Shown here one piece after another: positions 1 to 12,250 of a stretch of 64,000 bases of DNA. Both the position numbers and the translations under genes were made by a program. The stretch lies in NCBI GenBank assembly GCA_012932295.1, contig JAAONU010000078.1:186001-250000 (forward strand), read 5' to 3'. The stretch comes from Cyclina sinensis (Eukaryota; Mollusca; Bivalvia; Venerida; Veneridae). The notes under the pieces were generated by a model, which made no database searches, was not told the DNA's origin, and was given only the letters and a program-made list of their open reading frames with translations. Numbering within the stretch: the first letter of the stretch is position 1; every line of letters starts with the position of its first letter.

Positions 1-310
1 ACTGAATCTAGCCCTCGTTTACTTCAGTGTTATTCTGATCTCATTATAAAACTCCCTTAAGTTATAACGATACCCTCGTGTACTTAAGTGTTTCTCTGAT
101 CTCATGTTAACACTCCCTTAAGTTATAACGATACCCTCATGTACTTCAGTGTTTCTCTGATCTCATGTTAACACTCCCTTAAGTTACAACGATACTTCGT
201 GTACTTAAGTGTTTCTCTGATCTCCTTATAACACCCCCTTAAGTTATAACGATACCTCGTGTACATACGTGTTTCTCTGATCTCATTATAACACTCCTTT
301 AAGTTATAAC
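1..310. repeat. 61-bp tandem array, about five copies, cut by window edge
   Basis: About five head-to-tail copies of a ~61-bp unit containing AAGTTATAACGATA and GTGTTTCTCTGATCTC. Copies differ by a few substitutions and short indels. The array is already in progress at base 1, so its true left end lies outside the window. No coding capacity is seen. Confidence 0.9.
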
Positions 311-2250
311 GATATTTTATAGGAAACTAATTACTTTAATCAGTTTTGCACAAATTATCTGATCATTTATATGTCTGGCTACTATTTTCAGGCATTTAAT
401 ATCCCTATTTTGACTGCAATAATGATAGTACTTCTATATAAAGTTGTACGTCCAATATTAAAGTAGGTTTTATCTGATGAAAACTTTTAAATACACTTTT
501 ATGAGTATCCAACAGCCACCTGAATATTGCTTAATGTAAATTGGTACAGATTTGTTAACTAGTCCATGCAAGTCGTCAATGTTCACATAAATTACTCTAA
601 ATTTCAGTAACTTATTTAAATGTATATTCATGCATTTAAGTTACAATATCAAACCACGAGCCTGCTTGAGACTTTCTTTTGTAAGATATTCTACTCAAAG
701 TTAGACAAGGGGTATTTTTTTCATCTGACCATAGCAAAACAAAAAGAGCAACATTAAGTTGATAAGTTTATCACTAATACGCAGTCCTATTGGCTATAAC
801 TACCTACATTGAAATTATGTAAAATAAGAATAGAATAGTGCGGGAATTTTCAAAATCGACGAAAATCAAGTTTTGATGAACATTTGTTTTGATTTCTTGT
901 GTTCTCGTTGACAAACGTCATCTTGCAGGTTATTTTCTAGGTTATTTTGACGAATCGAAGTTTCAGACGGCATAACTCGGCAAGTGTTAGCATTTATAGC
1001 AAAATTGATCTCAATATTAATAAAAATTATACTTTTACCACTGAAGATACTGCCCTTTATTCACGTTCTAAAAGATGCGCAGTCAGTTTACATTTCGTTT
1101 TAATGGGTGGCAAAGCTCGCCTGCTTTCATATATATGTACCATAATGCATGTATGTACTGTAGCTGTAGATCCATTAATGTATGTTAACCATTGACGCAA
1201 AGTTGAGCATAATGACTGTAGATGGTAAGTTTATAAAGACAATAGAAGATATAAGGGTATATAAGTTGGTTTATTGGATAGATTCGCTTATGTCCTCCAC
1301 ATATATATTATTTATATTGGTGTACTTAATTAACAAAATTAAAGCTGAAGTTTAACCCATGATCAACGGAGAAAACTATGTTCTGATAAAATATTTAAAC
1401 AAGTATTACGTTTGATGTGTTTCCGTGACAAAAAAAATCAATCACTGTGTTTTGAAGCGTTCATCAGCAACAAAACTAGAATGTGTGTATATTTTTGTGC
1501 ATCGGCTAACGATGCACGATTCAATAGCTTTAAGCAAAATATTCAGTATGGTTTGTTTATATTAAGATATGAACATGCCATCAGACGTACCTGGTTTATT
1601 CATTCTTCTTAAACTCGATTAATAAAAAAACATTTATTTCCTAAAAAAGTTTATGTATTTGTAAATTACAGTTTCAACATTTATCGCCACTACAAGTTTC
1701 ATATACTTACAGAGGCGTATGTCAGAAGGCCAGGTTGAGAAATGTATTGACTAGAACCTTAAAGATATGTTGCCCTATTGTAGACATAAATACTAGTTCT
1801 AAATAACTATTATGATTATTTTTCAGGTGATATAATAGAGTATCATTTTCTTAATACCTGTCTTTAGCACATGAACGGTACATACGTTGTGTTATTTAGG
1901 TGACTATTACACGACATTTGCCGTTACAAGGCACTACTGTGTTTAGCAGGCTCTCCAACATTTAGCTACTCAAACATTTGATATATTATAATTTGTGCTT
2001 GTGATCTGATAAATTATAGAATATATACTTTATTTCATACGTTCGTTTCTTATGTTTGCTACAGTCATACAATAATATTGTTACCATATCTTAATGTTAC
2101 TATTCAGTAACTTGACATTTCAGAAAAAAGGAAACTTTATTCAATTTCTTTTCTTTAATATATAATGCGCTTTAACAATTTTATTATTAAATGCCCTTTG
2201 TTGAACGCTTTCTGGCTAGAATTGCAATACACAATGCTGGCAAAAGTTAT
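311..2250. other. AT-rich stretch without a recognisable gene
   Basis: Only short open frames occur (82 codons at 947-1195, 66 codons at 1412-1612), with no recognisable domain and no supporting splice sites. I see no RNA gene or complete mobile element here. Confidence 0.6.
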
Positions 2251-2400
2251 AGACTGCAGATCTCCGTATTTCGTAAACAACATGACTTGAGTTTCCGTGA
2301 AGACTGCAGATCTCCGTATTTCGTAAACAACATGACTTGAGTTTCCGTGAAGACTGCAGATCTCCGTATTTCGTAAACAACATGACTTGAGTTTCCGTGA
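2251..2400. repeat. 50-bp tandem repeat, three identical copies
   Basis: Three copies of a 50-bp unit (2251-2300, 2301-2350, 2351-2400), each starting AGACTGCAGATCTCC and ending GAGTTTCCGTGA. I see no difference between copies, so the triplication is recent or recently homogenised. A 66-codon minus-strand frame across it is a by-product of the repeat. Confidence 0.95.
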
Positions 2401-3860
2401 CGCCTCTCAAAGACACTATACATCATGGATCTAAGAAGCCAATTAAGTTAGTATTGTAGTAATCACTTTGACGGAAAATAAGTCTCAAATTACAAATGTG
2501 GCGATTTGTTGTTCTTTTCGCACTTCACAAAATTTATTTCAGTCGATTATTTTATTATTAAAGTAATATGAATAGAAAAATCAGTTACCAGTTGAAGTTC
2601 AATTCAACATTTGAAATACTTGTATTAATTAGACGTAACTCATTGGCTTTTGCTCGTCATTATTACCGAAGATGTGCATACTGACCGGAAGTCTGTTACA
2701 ATCGTAATATCCTGTTATAGCTTGTAACTTTATTTCTTCGTGAGAGTATTATATGTTAATTCTGTTTGCAACTTGTTGTTGACTACCAACACGAAAAATA
2801 GAAAAACAGGATATCTCTGTAACTTTTAGTCATTTTTTCCCCAAGGACTTAGAAATACCGAAAATAACAAAGCAACCGTTATAATCTCTCACATGCTAAA
2901 CTGTTTGTAACAATCAAATATTTTCAAAGCCTAGTAAACACCACATCCTTTGTTTCTTTCAGAGCTCACTGGAATAAATGTTTAAAGCTTAAACAAGGTA
3001 TTTGAAAACCTTGTTCTAAAAGAATTTCAAACTGCATTAGATTATTTGTATTTAACTTTTTAATTAGAATTGTACAAAATGTTAATCGACAAGTCAAAAG
3101 TGCGATACGTATATGCTTAGAATAATGATGTCATGGATTTCATATATGCTTGCGGCAGCCTAAATGACATCATATACCACGTGGTATGGCCACATTGTGT
3201 TTGCTCATGTAATTTGAGCCGAAATAAACAGTTGTCCAGTAAAAAATGTAAAACGATATGTTGCTTCAGAATATTACTAAAGTTTTGACAGAAACTCATC
3301 ATTAAGCGATACCACTGAATCAAGTGTAAGCACATTCGCCGGTTCACCTCATTTATATATAATTTTCTGAAACATTCAGATGTAATTCAGCCTTTGCAAT
3401 TAATAGCTAGATGTCTAGCAAAGTGTAGGAAATTTGCGCTATTTTACTAGGAGCGAATCGTCATTAATTGTGCTTAAACATTTAAACTTGATGTATTTCC
3501 ATTGATTTTTACCCTTGTCAATCTAAATTGATATTTATCGACATTATGTGATATTATCGTTATTTCACCTAATGTGCAAAAATATATGTTTTGATTCAGA
3601 CGATTATTTATTAGTTTCACAAAAAATTATGTTCAGGCAAATATGCGAACTATTTTGTTGTTTGTTACACTCTACGAAACGTCTGCGTTGTAATAAATTT
3701 GAACACTCAATAAGCCACTGAATGAATTATTCAGTCTTACCTACAAAGATCAAATATATAAGAATAACAGATCCGCTTTGTGTAGCAACTATTCTTCTAA
3801 TGGTCGAATGTTGAAAGCGGAATGATTGGTGTCAAGTACCTACGCGTCAATAACAAAATG
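2401..3860. other. AT-rich stretch without a recognisable gene
   Basis: Nothing recognisable beyond short open frames such as the 76-codon minus frame at 3117-3347, which shows no domain and has AT-driven composition. Confidence 0.55.
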
Positions 3861-4385
3861 AAAAAAAAAATCGGGGGTGAACATGGGAACGGGGGTGGTG
3901 GGGGTGTAACGAAGTAGGGAAAGTACCTACCCATTCCATGTAAGTAAAGCTCTAGGCTAGGGGGCGGTCGTGATTACTCATGCAAGATATTTTTTGAAGT
4001 GAGGGTGACGGTGTCTGAAGTGTCTTCATAATAATAAAAAAAAATAATGAAAAAAAGAGGGGGATTAATGGGTACCAACAATATTTGTAGGGGTCTTGCT
4101 TGTGATCAAGTATTCCAAGTTTGAAGGGAATATCTTTGACACTTTTTTAGAAATGCACATTAACAAATAAGGTTAACCATGAAATTCTTAGTCGAAAAAG
4201 GGGCATAACTTTGCAAAAATAGACTTGAGGGTTATGCCTTTTAGAAATGATGTCACATTTGATAGAGAACATTAATCTAAAATTGAAGTGAATAGCTTTG
4301 ATAGTTCCTGAGAAATGGACCTCAACAAAAAGGTTAACCAACGCCGACGCCAACGCCGACGAGAGGGTCATGTACAATAGCTCTT
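3861..4385. repeat. Dispersed repeat of invertebrate type
   Basis: A G-rich run (GGGAACGGGGGTGGTGGGGG, 3884-3904) is followed by a segment with GGGGCATAACTTTGC (4200-4214) and then a run of CGACGCCAACGCCGACG (4345-4361). Such 'CATAACTTTGC / AACGCCGACG' segments are typical of repeated elements in bivalve genomes. Boundaries are approximate, no terminal repeats were found, and the superfamily is not assigned. Confidence 0.45.
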
Positions 4386-6900
4386 AGCAATAGCAATAAC
4401 CTTTTTTCTTAGAAAATTGGAGCTTAAAACGATACAGCCTTCGGATTAAGTGAAAGATATAAAATCATTCCAGGGTAATTTGACAGAAAATTACAGTGCT
4501 ATGATTGAATTCACTCCATAAAGGAGTGTAGTTACTGCTGTAAGAAGCAAGGAGTTCCAACTGCTGCAGATAGTGAAATATTACAAAATTTGTTTCTTCA
4601 TAGCTAAATGACATAATTACAAGCGTTTAAGAGAATGTGATTTGCGTCATAAATATATACTTTCCTCAATCTAGATACACTTTCCACACAAAATTGCCCC
4701 ATTTTCTTTGGATGACAATTTTGTTACAACTGATGCTTGAAAATGCAAAAGGTGTTTAACATTCATTGTTTTTCTGAAAGTGTCGCTTACATACGTCCTC
4801 TTAGGGTCAGAAAAAGAAAGATAATATATTAATTTTGTTTCCGCGTGACCTTGTAACATTTAATGCACCCTATAACTTTTAAGAAGAAAATTTACTGTCA
4901 TTGTCCAATCTCTTTTTGTATTACAAACTTTTCATTTGAGATGATTTTAAAAACCAGTTTTTCTATATGAGTTGTAATTAAGGAAGCAAACGTTGTTATT
5001 TCTTGTCTCAGTTATTTGTATTTCAGCCCTCACGATAAACCGGTAACTGTCGATAAACATCGTCAGTTAAGTGCAGTAAATATAGATGTAAAGTACATGA
5101 AACCAGAATCCTATTAAAAGGATGTATAAGTTGTTTATCTAAAGTAGAAACATTTTCATAAATCATTAGAGTTCAGTAGAACATTGCTAGAAGGTATGTA
5201 GGTGTTTTCGTCATGTTTGAAAATTATTATTTTTCGTTTATATGTTTATCAAATATTTAGTGGTAATTAGAGGAGGCGGCATCGCTGTGGTGAACTCCTA
5301 TAAATCAGTCGGAAACACGGTGATTAGTTTCCCTCAAATTATTACTCTCTTTGCTGCGATCTTTTCGTCACATTATTGTAAATTCAGCCACAAGAAAAGA
5401 TAGGAATATCTCCGTTGGTATGTACAACTTACAGGTAAACTAGTGTAAACAAACTCGACCTTGTATATGTTAAAACTGAAAACGTATTCTTAACTTCTGG
5501 TGAATATCGAGAAAACTACAGGTAAATATCAACAAAGCTGCAGGTATAAATCGTAAAAAGTTATATTGTGTAACAGTATTTTACATACACTATCGGTTTT
5601 TTGTGTGTATTCAAGTTCAATGATAAATAATAGGATATTCCACGGTTTTTGTTGGGGTTCGGCATTTTCCATACTTATTAATAAGTATTAGTCTTCAGTC
5701 CAATTATTGTCACATACTTATTTTGACGATATTTTATTTTTGAGATATGCATAGGAATAAAAAGCGAAAAATACGAAAACAGTATCGCATTATGCTTTTA
5801 ATATTAGAAATAAAATAGAAACAAAATAAGACAAACACAAAGAAACCATTGATACTACAATAGACGTACATTTGTTATAACATAATAATAGCATCTGTAA
5901 AGCAGAGCTCGTGATACCAGTGATTTTCTTTTACATAGAAGTTTACGTTTCTCATTGTTGTTTTTTTCTGTTACAAAATAAGTCAAATGTCTTATGAGTA
6001 TTTCTTTGGTATATTCAAACACTTGAATGCTTTTTGTCAGTACATTAAGAACATGCGTATCTTACAACATTTTTCTACTGTGTTCTAACTGAATGTATCT
6101 TCTATCAAGCACTATAAAACATTCAGAAGATAGGTTTGTATCAAAGTTATTGAAATTCTTGAGATATATTCAATTGCAAATGTTTATTCTCAGACAACAT
6201 TTAAGTGTGTCTGAATAATATGAAGCGAATACATGACTAAATGAGTGATTTTAGGCTACCTTACGACATACACTTGTCATAGGACCTGCATGTTTATAGC
6301 ACTTGTGTAGTTTTTAGTTAATAGTTTTCAAACAATCGTTCGTGTTTCCTCTTACAGGTGTAACATGTTGTTGTAACGTGTTCAAGGATAGTGACTGACA
6401 TGTATAATGTTCACAATCAAAAACATGGGGGGCAACCTGTAAATAATGTACTTTTCATGCATTAGTCATTTGAGTAACAAGTTGAGAGCTGAGTCACAAT
6501 ATTATCCAAACTGACACTAGCATAAGTGTTGTTACCTTAAAGTTGCGCCGTGATTCAATTGAAAATATGTTGTGTAGCTAAATCAATTTTAATGTATAAA
6601 CAAAAAAACCAGTGAATACATTTTCATATAAGATACGTGAAAACATTCCAAGATTGCATTCAATTGTTCTGTAAAAAGTCACTGACTTCAGAGGTCTTAA
6701 CAGGAAGCATTAGAAACCATGTCTACGAAGATTTACAAAACAAATAATTCTATTCTTTACAACTGCTTTAAAGTGCACAGAGACTCTGAATATCTAATTT
6801 AATGAAAATAGAAAAACAAAACAAATAGACAACCGTCCTAAACGGAAAAGTGTGATAAAAATAATAATAGTAATAACAAGAAATGTTTGTAAAACATACA
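4386..6900. other. Stretch without a recognisable gene
   Basis: No convincing coding exon. A TATA-like box (TATAAAT, 5299-5305) in a slightly more GC-rich patch is followed by a GTATGT donor-like site near 5420, so an isolated first exon is conceivable, but nothing downstream supports it. Confidence 0.5.
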
Positions 6901-9075
6901 TGCCCCCCAGCACCTAATTGCTTGCGGTTAGGCCAAAGCGTTCTCTAGTTATTGATCAGAAACCGTTTTTATGATCAAGGTCCCTGTGGCCTTGGACTTG
7001 ACCTAATGACCTCAAAATCAATAGGGGTCATTTACTGATGATGACCAACCGGCATACCAAGTTTGGTGAACCTAGGTTAAAGCATTCTCTAGTTATTGAT
7101 CGGAAACTGTTTTTAGGATGAAAGTCTCTGTGAGCTTGACCTTTGACCAAATGACCTCAAAATCAATAGAGGGTCATCTACTGGTGATGACCAACCAGCA
7201 TACCAAGTTTAGGTGAACCTAGGTCAAAGCGTTCTCTAGTTATTGATCGGAAACCGGTTTTTAGGATGAAAGTCTCTGTGATCTTGGTCTTTGACCTAAT
7301 GACCTCAAAGTCATTAGGGGCCATCTACTGGTGATGACCAACCAGCATACCAAGTTTGGTGAACCTAGGTCAAAGCATTCTCTAGTTATTTGATTGGAAA
7401 CTGTTTTTAGGATGAAAGTCTCTGTGATCTTGACATTTTACCTAATGACCTCAAAGTCAATAGGGATCATCTACTGGTGATGATCAACCAGCATACCAAG
7501 TTTGGTGAACCTAGGTCAAAGCGTTCTCTAGTTATGGATTGGAAAACATTTTTAGGATAAAGGTCCTTGTGAGATTGACCTTTGACCTAATGACCTCAAA
7601 ATCGATTGGGGTCATCTACTGGTGATGACAAACCAGCATACCAAGTTTGGTGAACCTAGGTCAAAGCGTTCTCTAGTTACTGATTGGAAACCCGTTTTTA
7701 GGATGAAAGTCTCTGTGATCTTGACCTTTGACCTAATGACCTCAAAGTCATCTACTAGTGATGACCAACCAGCATACCAAGTTTGGTGAACCTAGTTCAA
7801 AGCGTTCTCTAGTTATTGATTGGAAACCGTTTTTAGGATTAAAGTACTCTGTGATCTTCACCTTTGACCTAATGACCTCAAAGTCAATAGCATTCATCTA
7901 CTGGTGATGACCAATCAGCATAACAAGTCTGGTGAACCTAGGTCAAAGCATTCTCTAGTTATTGACCGGAAACCGTTTTTAGGATGAAAGTCTCTGTGAT
8001 CTTGACCTTTGACCTAATGACCTCAAAGTCAATAGGTGTCATGTACTGGTGATGACCAACCAGCATACCAAGTTTGGTGAACCTAGGTCAAAGCGTTCTC
8101 TAGTTATCGATTGGAAACCGTTTTGAAGAAGAAAGTCCCTGTGAGCTTGACCATTGACCTAATGACCTCAAAATCACTAGGGATCATCTACTGGTGATGG
8201 CTACCCAACATACCAAGTTTGGTGAACCTAAGTCAAAGCGTTCTCTAGTTATTGATCAGAAACCGTTTTTAGGATGAAAGTCTCTGTGATCTTGATCTTT
8301 GACCTAATGACCTCGAAGTAAATAGGGGTTATGTACTGGTGATGTCCAACCAGCATACCAAGTCTGGTAAACCTAGGTCAAAGCGTTCTCTAGTTATTGA
8401 TCGGAAACCGTTTTTAGAATGAAAGTCTCTGAGATCTTGACCTTTGACTTAATGACCTCAAAGTCAATAGGTGTCATGTACTGGTGATGACCAACCAGCA
8501 TACCAAGTTGGTGAACCTAGGTCAAAGCGTTCTCTAGTTATCGATTGGAAACCGTTTTGAAGATGAAAGTCCCTGTGAGCTTGACCATTGACCTAATGAC
8601 CTCAAAATCACTAGGAATCATCTACTGGTGATGACTACCCAACATACCAAGTTTGGTGAACCTAAGTCAAAGCGTTCTCTAGTTATTGATCAGAAACCGT
8701 TTTTAGGATGAAAGTCTCTGTGATCTTGATCTTTGACCTAATGACCTCGAAGTAAATAGGGGTCATCTACTGGTGATGACCAACCAGCGTACCAAGGTTG
8801 GTGAACCTAGGACAAAGTGTTCTCTAGTTATTGATCGGAAACCGTTTGTAGGATGGAGGTCCCTGTGAGCTTGACCTTTGACCTAATGACCTCAAAATCA
8901 ATAGGGGTCATCTACTGGTGATGACCAACCAGCATATTTACCAAGTTTGGTGAACCTAGGTCAAAGCATTCTCTAGTTATTGATCGGAAACGAAGTGTCT
9001 ACCGACGGACCGACCGACCGACCTACCGACCGACCGACATTTGCAACACTATATGCCCCCTCATCATCGATGGGG
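6901..9075. repeat. ~145-bp tandem array with TGACCT half-sites and short inverted ends
   Basis: Fifteen occurrences of CAAAGCRTTCTCTAGTTA at ~145-bp spacing (near 6933, 7077, 7222, 7369, 7512, 7659, 7795, 7941, 8087, 8231, 8378, 8521, 8667, 8811 and 8959) define about 14 full units. Each has the order: TCTCTAGTTATTGAT, GGAAACCGTTTTTAGGATGA, a TGACCT cluster, then CTACTGGTGATGACCAACC. The block opens with ATGCCCCCCA and closes with its inverse TGGGGGGCAT, after a CCGACCGACCGAC tetranucleotide run at 9005-9037. This suggests a mobile unit with short inverted termini and an expanded tandem core. No protein is encoded; the autonomous partner is unknown. Confidence 0.8.
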
Positions 9076-9800
9076 GGCATAATAAAACCCACCACCAAAA
9101 TCAACAAACCGATGAAAGAAGTTATACTGTCAAGTACTTGTCTCCTAGAAAGAAAAGAATTCACTGTTTTAACTTTTTTACTGCACATTCATCTTGTTTT
9201 CGGAAGTATTCTCGACTGTCAATCATCTTTATGATTTTGAATACCTACCTAACTTTGTTATTTTGTTATTAATTTAATTCCTTACCATCATTTGTGCTGA
9301 ACGTTTGGCTGCTGCAAAAGCGGGAAGAAGCAAAATGTCATTTAAAATATAATGTGTTAACGAGAAGCCAAGTGAATTGATTGTAAATAAGGTTTTCATG
9401 ACATGTCCTCATCTGTTTCATTAATTTTAGAACGGCTTTTACGTTCAAAGGTTTCGCTGCTCTACTTAAAACTTTAAATCTAGAAAAAGAATTGAAATGT
9501 CGTATAAAATATACAATCATTTTAGTAAGGAGCTATACAAAATGGTTTTAAGTATGTGGAATTCAGAATTCTGTGACATTTCTATACCTATTTTATTCAT
9601 TTTATTAATTTTAGCTCGATCTCTGAGTTTTAACTTTTGGCTGCCTTGTTGAACTTTTGGCTGCCGCTGCGAAAACTATCCTAACAGAGGACAGAATAGA
9701 AATTGCAAACCATGAAAATAATTAAAACAGGTATCGTTCAGGGCTCTGTGACACTTTCACATTTATTTTTATTAAATTTAATTGTTTAAAACTTCTTAGG
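9076..9800. other. Stretch without a recognisable gene
   Basis: No coding exon or RNA gene recognised. Diverged GGCTGCC words from ~9650 lead into the following minisatellite. Confidence 0.5.
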
Positions 9801-11005
9801 CTCTGTTTGCTAGGCTGCTGCGCTGAGAGTCTACTATTTTACACCTTCTGACTGCCACACAGTTGGATTCAGGCTGCCAGAACACTGTCTTTACACTGCT
9901 AGGCTGCTGAGCTCCTGACTTTACACTGCAAGGCTTTTGAGCTGCCGACTTAACACTGTCATGCTACTTAGCTACTGTATTCACGCTACCAGGCAGTAGA
10001 GCTGGTGATGTCAGGCTGCAAGGCTGTTGAGCTACTGACGTCATGCTACCAGGCAGCTAAGCTGCATACGTAATTTTGACATCACGCTGCCAGGCTGCTG
10101 TGTTAAGGCTACCAGGCTGCTGAGCTGCAAACATCACTCTGCCAGGCCGATCAGCTGCTGACATAACGTTGGAAGGTTGTTGGGGTGCTGATATCGAACT
10201 ATTCGGCGGATTGACTGATGAGCCTGCAGAGCATCTGACGACACACTGCCAGGCTGCTTACGTCACACTCACAGGCTGATGAGCTATTGTCGTCAGGATG
10301 TAAAGCTGCTGAGACCTCACTGCTAGGCCGTTGAGGTCCTGACACAACGCTGCCAGACTGCTGAGCTGATAACGTCATGCTCCAAGGCTGTTGAGTTGAT
10401 GACTTCACTCGTCAGACTTTTGACGTCACACTGTCAGGCTGTCGAGGTCACGAAGCCAGGCTGCTGAGCTGACGTCACGCTACAAAGTTCACTGTCTGGC
10501 TACTGACGTTAGCTGCCAGGCTGCTGAGGTCACGTCTTCCGGCTGTTGAGCTACTGACGTCAGACTGCCAGGCCGCTGACGTCATTCTATCCGACTGAAT
10601 AGATGCTTACTTCACACTGCCTATATGCTTAGCTGTTTACGTCATGTCAGATTTTTGATTTGCTCACGTGTCACTGTCAGGCTTTGGAGGTCACACTGCA
10701 AGGCAGCTGAGTTGCTGACTACAAATTGCAAAGCTGCTGAGGTCAGCCTGCTGACTTCATGCTGACAGGCTGCCGAGTTTCGACGTCAGGCTGTTGAAGT
10801 CACGATGCCAGGCTAGTGAGCTGAATGACGTCACGCTATCAGGCTGCTGAGCTGCTAACGCAATGCTATCAGACTGTTGAGATGCTGACGTTAACTGTAT
10901 CGTGGAAGATCTGCTGACGTCACGCTACCAGGCTGCTGAAATGCCGATGTCACACCGTCATGGCTGCTTAACTGCTGACGTCATGCTGTCAGACTGCCAA
11001 CTTGA
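9801..11005. repeat. ~30-bp degenerate minisatellite with CRE-like TGACGTCA motifs
   Basis: About 40 imperfect copies of a ~30-bp unit approximating CACGCTGCCAGGCTGCTGAG followed by CTGCTGACGT. The unit junction creates the palindrome TGACGTCA, exact about eight times (for example near 10038, 10421, 10472, 10553, 10573, 10825, 10915 and 10976). It is markedly more GC-rich than its surroundings. A 69-codon minus frame inside it is a repeat artefact. Confidence 0.85.
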
Positions 11006-11690
11006 CTAATTTGCCCTAGTTTCTATGTATTGTTCATGGTTTAAACCACTGCGAGTTTACACAATATGGCAGTCGGAATGTCTCAATTTATAAGTTTGAT
11101 TCTTTTATATACTAACGGTTCTTCACGTCTGTCATCTAACTAACAAAATGGCGTCAGAAATTTTAGCATTTTTTTTAAAGAGAACTGCTCATACCAACAC
11201 CGCAAACAACTCAGTTCTAGCCAATCTCGAGACCACTCAGTCATGACTGCAGTTTTCTGACATTTTCTCAAACATAAAATAAATCGATAATTGTAACATC
11301 TTATTAAGAGACAATTATGTTCATATAAAGAAGTAGTCTTGAAATGTTGTCAGGAGTGCAGTGAAGAGTTTTAAAAATTGCTTTGTGAGGCAGATGGAAA
11401 TCATTATCTCCTTTAAATCACGACCTCAAAGTTCCATTATATCAACGTTTTATAGCAAAATCTTTCTTTATATGCCACAATTACTGTCATATAAAGTATA
11501 AACCTGTTACTCTCATTTACGCCAATTTTAAATCATGACTTCAAAATTCCATTATCTATATATATCACTGTAACTTCCTGCTGTTTTTGCACAGAAAGAA
11601 ATACATAAACGGTACTTCTACAAAAATGAATCGGTCATAAATACTGTATAATTGTTTAGATATTTCAGTATCTGGCGTTCATAAATCATA
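11006..11690. other. Stretch without a recognisable gene
   Basis: AT-rich sequence with no exon, RNA gene or repeat family that I can support. Confidence 0.5.
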
Positions 11691-11754
11691 CCTTGTTTTA
11701 TCTCCTAAACTATTGCTTTAGAAAGTCCACAAAGCACTTATTCAAAAGATTTAA

Positions 11755-12015
11755 TTTTGTTTTATTGGGGTTGAACGCCAGTTTAACAGCTAAGGTCATA
11801 TCCCGGCGGTCAGTCCACCTAACCAGTATTCCTGGGTATCCAACCAGTGTTTCTCCGCAAGTGTATGACTACTTCCTAACTTGCTTCAGAGGTGAGGGAC
11901 AAATGACCTGTAGATCAATTATCACGAAGAAATTTTGCCTACCCTGATGGGGATTGAACCGGGATCGTCAAGATTGACAATCCGATGCTCTACCGATTGA
12001 GCTAGCCGGGCCGGC
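11755..12015 (-). mobile_element. tRNA-derived SINE
   Basis: On the minus strand a tRNA-like head is present: box A as TAGCTCAATCGG followed by GTAGAGC (about 12004-11986) and box B as GGTTCAATCCC (about 11960-11950), an RNA polymerase III internal promoter. The word GATTGTCAATC between them resembles a tRNA-Asp(GTC) anticodon loop. The body continues leftward to about 11755. It is not a functional tRNA because the acceptor stem does not pair and a body follows. A foldback-like element has inserted at its 5' end. Confidence 0.75.
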
Positions 12016-12019
12016 TCTG

Positions 12020-12250
12020 ACTAGTAGGAAGTTGGCAATAGCAGTACGCAGTGCCAGTTGGCAGTAGAAATTAAATCAAACGTGAAGTTGGCAGTAACAG
12101 CAGTAGCACTAAGCAAAACGTGAAGTTGGCAGGAGCAGTAACAGCAGTAGCAGTAAGCAAAACGTGAAGTTGGCAGTAGCAATAAAAGAAGTAGCAGTAG
12201 GCAATCGTGAAGTTTGCAGTAGCAGTAACAGCTGTAGCAGTAGGAAACTC
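12020..12250 (-). repeat. Left arm of foldback element (45-bp tandem units)
   Basis: About five diverged copies of a unit containing GAAGTTGGCAGTAGCAGTAA and CAGTAAGCAAAACGT, the reverse complement of the right-arm unit. This arm is roughly half as long as the right arm. Confidence 0.85.

Noticed and set aside
11945..12015. Minus-strand tRNA-Asp gene
   Set aside because: Promoter boxes are present but the cloverleaf does not close; a SINE body is attached.
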